DNA of 64,000 nt from Bryum argenteum (taxonomy: Eukaryota; Streptophyta; Bryopsida; Bryales; Bryaceae), in the NCBI GenBank assembly GCA_037043015.1, contig CM073328.1, positions 2,591,409 to 2,655,408 on the forward strand, written 5' to 3'. How positions within the stretch are numbered: the first letter of the stretch is position 1; each line of letters starts with the position of its first letter. The translations under genes and the position numbers were made by a program. The notes below the pieces were generated by a model. That model saw only the letters and a program-made list of their open reading frames with translations, did not search any database and was not told the origin of the DNA. Below, piece by piece: positions 35,227-47,500 of this stretch.

Positions 35227-37883
35227 AAGAGTTACCTCTTCTTGTATCCCACCCTTCGTAAGTGTCAGGATTGACATGCTTAGAAGATACTGGCTTCCAA
35301 TACTCAATGTGGATTTCTTGAGGATGCTCTACACTAGCATTTGGGTTGCTCAAAGCACGCGCTATCCAAAATTTCTTGAGATCTCCATCAGCCGGACGTA
35401 GCACAAGTAGGTATCCCTCATAAACATCTCGTCCAACTGTGAATGATGCTTGTGGACGATCTCGTATCTGTCCTACGAACGGAGGATCAACAGCAAACTC
35501 CTCGCGCAATTCTCCGTTATCTTCAAATCGATCCTCTTCACTTGGAGAGTACCTAGAAGTAGGCCAAAATCCATCCCTAAACGTTGATGGAGCAGGGACG
35601 GGTAAATCTAAAGCCTCACGAACTGCTTTCCAATAGTAAATGAATTGTTCATGATGTCTACGATAGTCGCGTGTTGGATCAGCATCCGCCAAAGACTCCC
35701 ACAAGCTCACAAAACCACTAATTCCCTTTCGAATGTCTTCTATATTCTTCATTTCGTTTGGAACTAGTAACGTAGGATCTCCAAGAGGAACCTGAGGTTG
35801 ACCATTTGGCAAAACTTTCCACAACCTAACCCCTTGCACTATCTTGGGGAAGCCACTCGCTATCCGTACACAGAATTTTGTACTGCATCAAAGGCCAGCC
35901 GGAAGCATCTCTAAAAAACCTAAATTGTTGGGCACTAGTATGCCCAGATAACGCCTCGTCGCCATCACAAAGGTAACCTTTGATGAACGTCTTGAAATCC
36001 GGAACTTCCTCAATTAAGTGAGGAATTACCGGCTTATCCTCTGTGTCCATGAAAAATCTCATGAGAAGGGGAACAGTAGGGTAGCTGTTGGTCTTGAGCT
36101 TACTACTCCATCGCCCGAAAAGAGCATCAATATCTTCATGAGTGTGACCCACAATAAGGAATTTCAAGTAAATCTCTCGAAAAATGCCCTTGTACACGAG
36201 CAGTGAAAAGAATACAAAAACAAACCGATTCTTATTATCCCCGCAAGCATTATCTAACTGCATGTGTAGCACTGGAGGAAGAGCCTTTCCCGGGATTGGA
36301 GCCTCTGGGAGAAGACCAAGTGAATCCAAGCACATGTCCGCCCCATCCAAAACAGCCTCAGAGAGAGGGCTACTTCTACCACCACCAAACAACTGCCTGG
36401 AAGAGCACTTCGGAGGAGATTCCAAATCTCTTAACAGTTGAGCAAATGAACCGATAGTATGATTAGAATCCGTGGGATATATATCGAGGCCGTAATGTGC
36501 GTAACGTACATCTCCGTGTCCATGAGCAATCATGCCTGTGATGGAAACCGGCAATTTCATGAAGGAATCGGTCGATTTACTCTTGTGTGAGAATTGCGGA
36601 GAGGCTATCTTGGAATGATCCATTTTGTCATGAATAATGCACAAAGACGATTTGGGCCGTGCTTCAGACTCTGAACGGTTACTATAATAGAGCAACCTAT
36701 GCGCCATTTGAGAAGTATTATGCCGTTTGAATTTGGCATCATGAAGAGCCCATGCGCGACTGCCTCGAGTACTGGATGCTCGAAGTTGTTTGATTTTGTC
36801 ACATTCACCACAACGAGCAAATGTGTCACCCTTTTGCTTGGAATAGTACTCTTGGAATGATTCTTGGCGGATCCTACTTAGAGCAGAATTTGATATAGGA
36901 GGAAGACCGTGCACGACATTGATGGCATTCACCTCTGGTAAATTGTCCCTCCAACGGAAGGAAGAGGGCAAGCATTTGGACACTACCTTCTCGCCATTAT
37001 CAATAGTCTTTGTTCGATGCGGCATTAGATCGGCAGCATTTTCCACAATGGCTTGAAGGGATGTTGTGGCTTGCAGTGTTTGGATTCGAGGTTTCTTTGA
37101 ACCACAGTTTCCATGGTCCTCTGCTTGCTGTCCGTCTTGATAGGCATACCTCCACCGGAAGAATGTGGCACGTGACACGCCCATAATCAGGTACCACGCC
37201 ACGCAACACACCTCAATACCCTCCAACATAATCATGTCGTTTCCGTCCGCCGCTTCGTGGACTTGACCATGCACACTAAGGAGACAATGTTTTCTGAAGT
37301 AAACATCGCCGCGAACATAGAACTGGAACCTCAGATCTTTAATTTTAGCTCGAGGATAGGGCTGCACACAGTTCTTTGGACAACAATAAGTTGTTGAAAC
37401 AAAGTTGATGGACTCCAGTGTAAGAAAGTACTCCTTCTTAGGTGGTGAATCCCGAAGACGCCTTTGACGTTTGCTCTCGTACTGGCGAAGACCAACTCGT
37501 GGTGGCCGACCAAAAACCTTGCAAGCCGCATTGAAGATGGCGCGTTGGTCGTGGTCGTAGAGGCTTGCTCCGTTGAGAAGGACATGCGTGATTGGCCATG
37601 CACGCAAAGAGTAGATCCAACTGAAAGGAACCTCTGCTTCTACTAACGACTCTGCTATCTGCACGCAGACAAAGTCGGATCCAAGAGGCCGACCACCAGT
37701 CTCTGGGACGACGCTTGAGTCAACCGATTGACAGACAGCTTTTGCAACTTCGACACCGGCGTCATTCTGAAGAGTGACTCGTTTGGACACCCATGATGAA
37801 CGGCTAAAACCCTCGCACTGTGCAACTCCTTCAGGTAGAACTGGTGGACGAAAATCGACACCGTTGACAACGAAAGTCTCCAT
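35227..37883 (-). CDS. DUF7869-like protein, candidate RNase H-fold (DDE-like) protein, disrupted
   Basis: Starts at ATG 37883, just after a TTTTTTGTAG splice acceptor. 685 residues are open to 35826, then the frame changes by one base (about 35840) and continues to 35227, where a gypsy element interrupts it. The end is at 27009-27174. Visible: a Cys-rich segment (FARCGECDKIKQL), HGHGDVRYAHYGLDIYPTDS, then MQLDNACGDNKNRFVF and LIVGHTHEDIDALFGRWS. The spaced acidic residues in LDN and HTHEDID match the DUF7869 family of plants and animals and resemble a transposase or integrase catalytic core. That function is inference. The C-terminal part (KKFWIARALSNPN) resembles a small chromatin-reader-like fold. 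The one-base shift and the insertion make this copy inactive unless other transcripts exist. A palindrome array fills its probable 5' UTR intron. Confidence 0.65.
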
Positions 37884-38004
37884 CCTACAAAAAAGATGAA
37901 GATTGAGAAGACAGCTTACTGCTTGTTAAATAGCATACGAGATGTTTAAACATGAAATCTGTTTAGTATAAACTAGTAGTATGTTAACCTGAGCGGTTGC
38001 ATAG

Positions 38005-38621
38005 ATATCCCCGGTCGGGGATAATTATGCAACTGCCAAAAAATTATAATTATCCCCGGGCCGGAGATAACTAACCAACCGCCCACCAAAAAATATTATC
38101 CCCGACCCGGGGATAATATTTCTTCTTGTGTTGATGCATGGTTATCGGCTGACCGGGGAAAATTATGTAACCGCGAAAAATATTATCCCCGGCCCGGGGA
38201 TAATATTTTTTGGCGAATGCAAAGTTATCCCCGGGTAGGAAGAAACTATGTAAAGGCCCACAAAAATATTATCCCCGGCCCGGGGATAATATTATTTGGT
38301 GGTTACATAGTTATCCCCGGGCCGGGATTACATTAATTTGGTGGGCAGTAGAATATTATCCCCGGGCCGGGGATAATATTTTTTGGTAGGCGGTTACATA
38401 GTTATCCCCGGCCCGGGGATAACCGTGCAACTGAAAACCAAAAAATAATATCCCCGGCCCGGGGATAATATTATTTGGTGGTTACATAGTTATCCCCGGC
38501 CCGGGGATAATGGTTTTTCGGGTGGATGCATGGTGATCCCCGGGGCGTGGATAATCATCGGAGCATAGATTCCATGAATAATCCCCACAGACAGTAGAAG
38601 TTATCCCCGCCCCGGGGATAA
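38005..38621. repeat. Palindrome array 1 (about 13 copies)
   Basis: Copies of an odd-length palindrome: arm TTATCCCCGG, central C or G, then the reverse complement of the arm. Spacing is about 40-50 bp. Two contexts alternate: TATTATCC...GGATAATATT followed by TTTGGTGG, and GGTTACATAGTTATCC. Several copies are degenerate (38009, 38145, 38225, 38530). The array lies between the start codon of the DUF7869-like gene (37883) and its probable upstream leader (about 38700-39060), so it is likely intronic. Confidence 0.95.
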
Positions 38622-39370
38622 CTTGCATTCTATTAATAGTAAGTTTTGAAACACTGTCATTCATGCCTTGCACTCAATTTGCGAACATCGCTTACCTGCG
38701 AATTGCAGACTTCCAAAGGAAAAGAAGGGCTCTCAACTGAAAAAACCAAGCACAAAAATTAGTACCGAATACAGAAGTCGAAGGACCTGACGAGCAAGAG
38801 TATTAACTTCAATCATTATCAAACTAATGCAACAATACTGAAACCTCTAAATGCGAAACTACATTAGACGCACTGAGCACCAACTGAAACTTCTTCTACA
38901 CACAGGCAACCTTGAACCTACACACCGGAACGAAATATGAAATGAAGCGCACCTTGTGAGCAAGAACGAGAGAGAGAAGAAAATGAAAGGTCACATGAGA
39001 GACAGAGTATGCAACCCGAGCCCGACCTCAACGGCTACATCGTGAGAGTATCTCGACGCCCGAAATCGTGCAAAAAGCCGACCAATTTTGTCGCAATATG
39101 GATTTTGTCTTTATGAGGATTCTAAATGCGATTCCACTTTTTAAAATAGAAGTTTGAAAAGCTTAGGCGGCAATCGAATTTCGGCGGGAAACTGATTTTG
39201 GAGGGAAACCCATTTCCAATTATCAACTTTTTATTTTTTACAAACAATATTGTCTTATATTTTTCTCTATAAAATTGAACAATCTATACATAACTATGAG
39301 AAGAGGATAAAAAAATACAAATTTGTATTAATGAATTTATTGAATAAACTATAATAACTACAAAATTAGA
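38622..39370 (-). promoter_or_regulatory. Probable leader exon and promoter of the DUF7869-like gene
   Basis: On the minus strand a CT-rich leader (TCTCTCTCGTTCTTGCTCACAAG) ends in a GT donor at about 38952, and the matching acceptor TTTTTTGTAG directly precedes the ATG at 37883. CG-containing DNA at 39000-39200 is the likely promoter. This is inferred from splice-like signals. Confidence 0.4.
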
Positions 39371-39377
39371 GTAACAT

Positions 39378-40066
39378 ATATTATATTATATTATATTATA
39401 TTATGTTATATTATATTATATTATATTATATTATATTATATTATATTATATTATATTATATTATATTATATTATATTATATTATATTATATTATATTATA
39501 TTATATTATATTATATTATATTATATTATATTATATTATATTATATTATATTATATTATATTATATTATATTATATTATATTATATTATATTATATTATA
39601 TTATATTATATTATATTATATTATATTATATTATATTATATTATATTATATTATATTATATTATATTATATTATATTATATTATATTATATTATATTATA
39701 TTATATTATATTATATTATATTATATTATATTATATTATATTATATTATATTATATTATATTATATTATATTATATTGTATTATATTATATTCTATTATA
39801 TTCTATTATATTATATTATATTCTATTATATTCTATTCTATTCTATTATATTATATTCTATTATATTATATTCTATTATATTCTATTCTATTCTATTATA
39901 TTCTATTATATTATATTCTATTATATTATATTCTATTATATTATATTATATTATATTATATTATATTATATTCTATTATATTCTATTATATTCTATTATA
40001 TTCTATTATATTCTATTATATTCTATTATATTATATTATATTGTATTATATTATATTATATTGTAT
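39378..40066. repeat. (TTATA)n microsatellite, about 690 bp
   Basis: About 138 pentamers. The first 400 bp are nearly perfect TTATA; from about 39775 on, TTCTA variants increase toward the right. The long 'LYYII' open frames here are a by-product of a stop-free pentamer. Confidence 0.98.
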
Positions 40067-40570
40067 ACCATTATGTTAAGGTATGTTATGTTAGATTATA
40101 ATTACTACACTATATGATTGTAATTATTGTACTATATGATTATAATTTGTCAATTCATATCGCACGATTTTTAACGTTATTCCTTTTTTAATTTGCAATC
40201 ATTTCTAACTTGATACTTAGTCCAATCCCTTTTAACTCTGAAATATAAAAAAAGAAAGCAGTTTGTTATATTATAATATATTATCCTATAGTTTATTATC
40301 TTATATTTAAGGTTATTAAGCAAGATTTAATAGATACCTTTATTATATTCGATTGTACTATATTGTATAGTATTATACTCTATAATATTATATCTTAATA
40401 TGTTAATTTATGTTATATTACATTATATTTCATTATATGTACTTGAACTTTTTTTTCATAATAGCAATGACAACTAGCTTGAGAGAATTAAAATTACGCC
40501 TTTGAAGGCTTGGATTGAATGACTCTCACATTACAAATGCTATTTAGATTCAGTTCAAACAAATCTTATT

Positions 40571-40711
40571 ATGATATCAAAGAAGAAGAAAGGTGATGAC
40601 GCTTCCAGCGCCTTCGACGGTGACGATTCAAACAACTCGGAGTATCGTGCTGCTTATCAGGCGGCGGACAAGCAGGTCATGCAATCTCCGCATGCATCGC
40701 CCACAGCATAG
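40571..40711 (+). pseudogene. Fragment of the ParB-like gene tail
   Basis: A 46-codon frame (MISKKKKGDDASS...) whose segment FDGDDSNNSEYRAAYQA...SPHASPTA resembles SDGDDSDDSDYRSGRQA...SPHASPTA, encoded at 48040-48145 in the ParB-like gene. The nucleotide match is also clear (GATGGTGACGATTC, CCGCATGCATCGCC). It ends in TAG. No flanking exons are recognisable, so this is a small duplicated piece. Confidence 0.7.
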
Positions 40712-42480
40712 AAACAAAATAAGCTGCTCTTTCAGTACATAAGTTTATTATTTCCAAGTAATAGGTATATCAAAATTAGATTAAGATAAGAAAAAAAAAA
40801 ACCGTTCAAGCTAGAACCATCTGAGTTAGTCGATACAATTGCATTCTTGAATCTTAGAGAATCTATTATAGCAAGGATCTATATTTTATTACAACATATT
40901 TTACTGTAATTAAAAACATGAGTACACAATTATATACTTAAAAAAAGAATATTGTTGTTTAATAAATCAAGCCCTATAGTCTTACAAATATATAACATAG
41001 TTACTGTTTAATCCATAGATATTTTTTCAAATAGAGTCGTTGGTGAATGAAAAAGTATTTATTATGGTATAATAGTATTGATAGGTTTTTTTTGAAGTAA
41101 ATAAGTACATTAACGTATATGCTCATACCATAGAAGAAAATGGATAACTATAAATGTAGGTTAGTTCTCTTGAATAATCTATTATACTTTGATTTCTTAA
41201 ATAATACTCGGTGGAAAAATGGAAAAGTAGTAAAATAATAAATTATTGTATGTTTTGTTTTTCTTAGCTGTCAACCTTAATAAAAGAGAACATATAAATT
41301 TAATAATAATGTGCCTACTTCATACATAAATTGAATGCAATCTGAATTGTAGGATAATAATTATTTCGGTTCATTTGTTTACAAAATGCTTATGTTGGAG
41401 CTTGTACATTATGAGTATGAATGCTTGATCTATAACCAAGGTACAACAACAATATTTTACTTTTTTAAACATATATATGCATATATGTATTTGATACTAA
41501 AGTTGATGTGGAAATTGCAAATAAAAAATGGTGAACCTAACAAAAATCAACTTCTTTCTTCTAAACATGACAAAATACGTAATTCCTAACACAAATATGA
41601 CTAAGTTTCAAACTTAGAATATCATAGAAAATGCTCAACTTTGCAAATATGACACAAAATTCTAAAGTAACAACAAATAGGCTTTGAATTTAAAAAGAAT
41701 CTACTTTGAAGAGAAATAAAATTTGAATTGGCATATTCAACTTAGAAATATATGTACTAACAGAAGTATGTATTTGAATACTAAACTTACACAAAATCAT
41801 TACAAAAAACAACAACGAATTCCATTTATGGCTAGAAAATAATTATGGGAGAAACGTATTTTCAATATTTAACTCTTAAAGTTGCTTGTTAGCCCCTCGG
41901 GTTGTTTTCCAACAGAAGGTTGATTATAGCTCTTCGATACTCAAGTTTTCACATATTTTTTAAAATCATTTTGGTCACCCTTTTGTGATGCATCCACAAA
42001 GTGAAAACTTATAATTCAAATTCCAATTTGTATGAGTGATTTGTGCTTGGAAAGGATTGTGGTTGGTAGGTTGGAATTGCACAAAACCTTGTAAGAGGTT
42101 GCAAACCCAACATTGATTGTTTCATTCAATCTGCCCAAGTTCTAAAAGTGCACTCTTCATGTTGCCGAAGTACAAAGATGCTGACATCCAATTTTGGGCT
42201 GCTTATTAAGGGGAAGAAGGACAAATTAGGGTTAACTAAGTCAATATTTAAATAACAATCCATGATTGGATTCAAATTCTAAACTTGGAGACAAAATATC
42301 TACAAAGTTCGTCAAATAATCTTGCATTCCAAACTTAGAAGAAACCGTAGAATTATACCTTTTCGAATGTTTGTAATACAAGGATTTGAATACTAAAATG
42401 ACACAGCAAAAAGAAATAACCGAAATAATTTACAAAGGTAAATGAAAAAAAAATTAATTTTTAAAATTATTACACTTCAC
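40712..42480. other. AT-rich intergenic DNA, no supported gene
   Basis: No reading frame with a recognisable domain and no clear inverted or tandem repeat. Very AT-rich from 40720 to 41880. Confidence 0.5.
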
Positions 42481-42590
42481 ATGGCAATGGTCATGCAAAT
42501 GAGCATGGTCATGTGTATGGCCATGTACATGCGCATGGCCATGTCATGACCATACTCATGTACATGAGTATGCCATGAGTAGGAGAGTCA
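42481..42590. repeat. CATG-rich tract with perfect palindromes
   Basis: Dense CATG/GGCCATG repeats. At 42551-42572 there is a perfect 22-bp palindrome with arms CATACTCATGT / ACATGAGTATG. An imperfect one (ATGGCCATGTACATG...) lies at 42518-42543. The tract sits directly upstream of the GC-richer leader of the ParB-like gene. Confidence 0.8.
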
Positions 42591-43611
42591 TGATGACCTC
42601 TCCGCCGTCATTCCGCGCACAGTATTCCTTCATTCTCCCTCTTCCGCACTTCGCGCTCCTGCGTTTTCGTCTGTTCGCCGCTCCTGCTTTCTGGTGTTCG
42701 GTGCTCCTTACCGGTTTTTGCCGCACCTCCTCCTCTCTCTTTTTTGCCGCGGTCTCCTAGGTTTTGGTGTCTGCGATGTTGTGTGTCTGCGCTGCTGCGT
42801 TGCGCGACTGTTTTTTGAGTTAGAGCTATCGTTTTTTCCTTAGTGCGGCCGCCGCTTGCAGAACTTCATCACGGCGATTATTAGGTCTCCTTGGAAGCGT
42901 TTAGACAGCTCGTTCGCTGTGTAGAGAGAGTGTTTTTTGTCAGCGAAGGCTCTTTTTCCGTTTTTTGAAAGCAGCGGGTTTTTTTCCTGTGCTTTTTCTG
43001 CGAGAAGGTGGCTTCGTTGGAGTGCTGTAAGTGCGATTCGCAGGCTTGCGCGCGAGCGAGGGTTTTGGCGGAGGTGAACTGCGGAGGACGTCGTGGGGAA
43101 CTGCTGAATTTTTTTGTTTCGTGGACTTTCACGGCAAGGAAGTAGTTTCGGTACATTTCATGTTCAGTTTTTTTCTTTGAGTACATTGAATTGCTACAGT
43201 TGTTTCTGTAGTCTTCCTGGCTAGAAATCGCATCTGAAGACAAGAACTTTGCCAGAGCTGTCCACATTGATGCTGTGAATGGGTGCTACGGTTCATTGAT
43301 TCAATTTTTTTTGGTTTTTCTGCTTCAGGTTTTGGTCTAGAGGCGCTGCAAGTCCACTATATAACTGAATTCATCATCGAATTGGGTTTCACTTTGCTGA
43401 AGAAAAGCAAGCCTTCACTTTGCATTCATTCAGGTGAATACTTATCTGTATTTTTTTTGTTTGGATTGAAGAACTCTCTGAACTGAAAGAAATTGCTGTT
43501 GAATTCTAAAATCTACGTCGTTTGTAGATATTAGATTCTTTTCACAGGATTCTTTGCAAGCCGATGCGTGATTTTTCATCTCTGGCTTTGTGTGTCGTAT
43601 GTACAAAGGAA
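42591..43611 (+). promoter_or_regulatory. Probable promoter and leader of the ParB-like gene
   Basis: A shift to GC- and pyrimidine-rich sequence (CTCCCTCTTCCGCACTTCGCGCTCC) with CG dinucleotides, typical of a plant 5' leader. It carries splice-like sites (CTTCAG near 43328; CAGGTGAATA near 43431). The next acceptor (CGAATGCAG, 44578-44586) precedes the start codon at 44596, so array 2 would lie in a 5' UTR intron. Confidence 0.4.
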
Positions 43612-44487
43612 TTATCCCCGGCCCGGGGATAATATTGCCATTTGCAATGTTTTTTTGACAGACGAAAACATAAAATTATCCCCGGGCCGGGGATAATTCC
43701 AAAAAACTGCCTAATAACGGAAAAAATAGGAACAATTATCCCCGGCCCGGGGATAATATTGCCATTTGCAATGTCTTTTTTGATGAAGTAAACACAAAAT
43801 TATCCCCGGGCCGGGGATAATTCCTAAAAAGATCTTAGATACAGAAAGAAATAGCAACAATTATCCCCGGCCCGGGGATAATATTACCAGTAGCAATCTG
43901 TTTTTGAAAAAAATAAACAAAAAAATATCCCCGGGCCGGGGATAATTCCTAAAAAAGACTTAGGTACAGGAAAAAATAACACCAATTATCCCCGGCACGG
44001 GAATAATAATACCAGTAGCAATCTGTTTTTGAAAAAAAAAAACAAAAAATTATCCCCGGGCCGGGGATAATTCCTAAAACGGCCTTATTACATTCAAAAA
44101 TTGAAATAATTATCCTCGGCACGGGGATAAATAGTCAATTCCCATGCCTTATTGACGTATGAAAAATTATCCCCGGGCCGTGGATAATTCCAAAACAGCC
44201 TAGATACTGTTAAAAAAGAACAATTATCCCCGGGCCGGGGATAATTCTGTCAGTTGCAATGCCTTTTTGACATTTTAAACAATTATCCCCGGGCCGGGAA
44301 TAATTCCTTGATCAGCCTAGATACCTTACATAAACAAGATCGATTATCCCCGGCCCGGGCATAACAATTCCATTTGCAATGTCTTTCTGACATAAAAAAA
44401 TAGCATTATCCCCGGGCCGGGGATAATTCTCAAAAACGGCCTACATTCAGTCGAATACAAAATTAGATATCCCCGGGCCGGGGATAA
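43612..44487. repeat. Palindrome array 2 (about 15 copies, 124-125-bp double unit)
   Basis: Same palindrome as array 1. Starts at 43612, 43736, 43861, 43986 and 44110 give a period of 124-125 bp. Each period holds two palindromes in opposite orientation (central C, then central G). Spacers are conserved (ATATTGCCATTTGCAATG in one, TTCC-AAAA-GCCT in the other). From about 44160 the order decays and mostly central-G copies remain. Confidence 0.96.
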
Positions 44488-44595
44488 CTTGTCTTTTGCC
44501 ATGCCTTTTCGACATAGAAATTTATAGTACCTCGTAGATAACTATGATTTGGTTTTAGTATTCATGAATTGCCATTCTCGAATGCAGACGGAGCG

Positions 44596-47500
44596 ATGGC
44601 TCTCAGCGCCACAAATCCCCTCGACATGACCTTGGACAAGGTCGAGCACCCATTCGGCTTCAACCCCTTCCTCCGCGATAACGATGACGAAAGCCTTGAC
44701 CTCTGGCTCTTCAAGGATGTGGTCGTGAGCTGGTCATTGAAGATTGTGAAGAACCATGTCCTCGTTATGACCAAGTTGGTCATGACGGACCCTTTTCTTC
44801 CCTTACACCAGAATGTGAGGGTAACAGCATTCGAGGCACATAGGCAGAAGTACATGAATGATGCTCAGGTGCGTCCTTCTACAACAGGACGAGGGTAGGG
44901 ACCCTTACCACTTCGGAATTGTGGTAGAGGTGGGTGAAAACTGCGGAGCACAATTCGACCCGCACGGCTTTCTTGCCGAGCTGCGCAAGACTCGGCATGG
45001 CTTTCTCAAGTTCTGGGAGGACAACATCAAGAGCTGGGAGAACATCAACCAAGAGGATACAGTTCGTAAACTTACGACCATGCTGTCAAGGCTGTCACAG
45101 ACGCATGAAGGGTCAAGCAGTAAAGCGGCTAAGAAGAAGAAGGCACCCGCCGCGTCTGCAGTTGTCCTGCATACGGAAGCTTCAGCTCCGCAGTCTAGTG
45201 GTGCTCTACCGGCACCTCCGCGAGTGCCTTCGAAGAGGCTGATGAATGATGCGATCGTTGCAGGCGGTGCCGCTCCTAAGAAGAAGAGACAGCGTATAGC
45301 TCCCCCTGCAACCGCAAGTCAAGGATCGGCCTTAACTTCCGTAGTCGCAGTGCCTGCCCGACAGAAGAAGGAATCATCGAAACCTTCTGCTGAAGTGGCA
45401 GACTATGTGAGGTTTGCTTCTGAGCAGACAGTCTTCAACCAAAGCTTCAAGGACTCTTTCTTGTTCAAGAAAGAACAGAAGCTGGTGCCCATTTCCCAGC
45501 TTGAGAGGGGAAAGGACGCATGGGTTGTGCGAAGTCTCGAAAGGGACATCGTTACGAACACGAAGGCATACCTCGCAATGATGGGAGATGTTACAAGGAG
45601 GCAGACGATCATCATCACGCCCATTGACGCCAATGGAAACGTGCTCTCTAGGAGGCCGAGAATATGGGAGGAGATCAAAGATGGGAAATTTGCCATCATT
45701 GATGGCCAGCACTCCGTGGAAGCCTCGAGAGAGCTTCAGAACGAGCCCGTGACGGAGGACAGGAAGAAAGAGCTTCAGTCGTGGTATGCCTACATTCTTT
45801 ACGAGACCGACCCAAAGCGCCTTACAGCGATTTCGGCATTCTACAACACCACGAACCCTCTGAAGCACGCCCAGCCCACGTGGGGCAACCAAATAAAACC
45901 TGGAAGGTCTATTTGGATCGACTGTGGGCGTCCAGCCGCAAGCGTGAACGAGAACGCGACGCGGAATAACGACTCGGTCTACAATCCTACCAATTTTAAG
46001 GTAAGACAATACACCATTCCCAAAGATTATCCCCGCCCCGGGGATAATCCACCTTCTGTTTGAAAGTTTGTTCCAGACGTATTCATTGTTCTTCACTCAT
46101 CGCATCTAACTTTTTTTCCTTGTTTTCTCAGAAATTTATGGACCTTCTGTTGATCCGGTTTCGCAACATCGATCCCAACAAGGTCGGGAAGTTAATTTTG
46201 ACAACATCGGACCTCAAGCACGAGATCCAGATCATCACATTTCCAGACATCATGTACGATAAGTTTGCAGAGTTCCTCGAACTTCATTCGCTTGGAAATC
46301 TGATCAACCCCGATACAGGCGCACCTTATCGCATGAACCCAACATACTTCACGCAAGACAAGCATCATGTGAGCCGGGAGCTCTTCAAGAAGTTCGGAAA
46401 TCTTTCCGACGACGACATCGACAGGGTCATCACTTACCTTGTCCACGTCGAAACCGCCGAAGGTGCGCTGAAGTATCCAAGATTGTCCTTCTACAAGACG
46501 AAGTACTTCCATCGCCTGAGCCACGCCTGTGGTGACTGGATTTTTCGTCAGAAGTGCAAGGGTGTTGTGTACCAAGAGCTGAAGGCGATCAGACCATCTC
46601 TTCCATTCTTCCTTCCCAACGGCGGAGAGTTATGCCCAGAGAAATGGAAGGTATGGAAGTCGAGGAAGGGCTTCTCGACGGCGTCGTGGAACATGCTGCT
46701 CAGCCATGTCGAGGCAAAATTTTACTCGACCAGACTGCAGAATCAGGGGAAGTTCAAAACGGCGGGGGAGTTGAAGTCCTTGTACCCCAACGTTGAGGAC
46801 TTCTTTAAGGGCTTCTTGCGGCAGAAGTCCAAGCATCGGGAGTCCACGAAGGCTTTCGATCTTCGGACATTCGACTCGAAGGCCATGACCATTACTGGCC
46901 AATGGTCAACCCAGGCGCCTGAGGGAACAGTTTGTACAAATTTGTTTGACTTGCGTGACACAGCCTTCTCGCTTTGCAAGGACCCCAATGCTTCAAAAAT
47001 GTTCTTCAAAGCATTGGTAGCAAAGTTCGCGGTTATATCGAGTCCAGCATACACCGACCCTACTGTATGGGTCTGGATCGTGAACGGCGGCACTACGAAG
47101 AAGCTTGAGAAGCTGAAGGCAATGATTCAGCTCAGCCACCCCACATACACAATGAGCACATCCAAGTACGTGGTGGCGAAAGCTGAGAGGATCTTCAACG
47201 CGCCAGCCATAGAGAGATCCGCAAACGACGTGTTCATTGTCTTCTTGTTCAAGAAGACACCAAAAGGGCAAGCCTTCATCGGCACAAACCCGGCGGAGTT
47301 CAAGCCCGCCCAAGTACCGTATTACATCGATAGTGGGCACTTCAACAAAGCCAAGTGGTGTGCTAAGTACTCCGAGCTGCGGATGGAGATCTACATTGGA
47401 CTCATCCGCCAGTACTGCAAGAAAGGTGACTCAACGCTCGGGATCTTCTCCGGCTCCAAATTCATGGTCGCCTCCCTGGTAAGCTCGACACCCAGCATCC

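Noticed and set aside
38005..38621. Regularly spaced short repeats that look like a CRISPR array (also 43612-44487)
   Set aside because: The spacers are themselves repeated, the repeats are almost full palindromes in both orientations, and the genome is eukaryotic with spliced genes. No cas-like gene is present.
39403..40117. Open frames of 113 and 232 codons made of LYYII repeats
   Set aside because: They are translations of a stop-free TTATA pentamer tract, not genes.
45374..46096. 240-codon minus-strand frame opposite the ParB-like exon
   Set aside because: Shadow of the coding exon; it crosses the confirmed intron at 46001 and has no domain.
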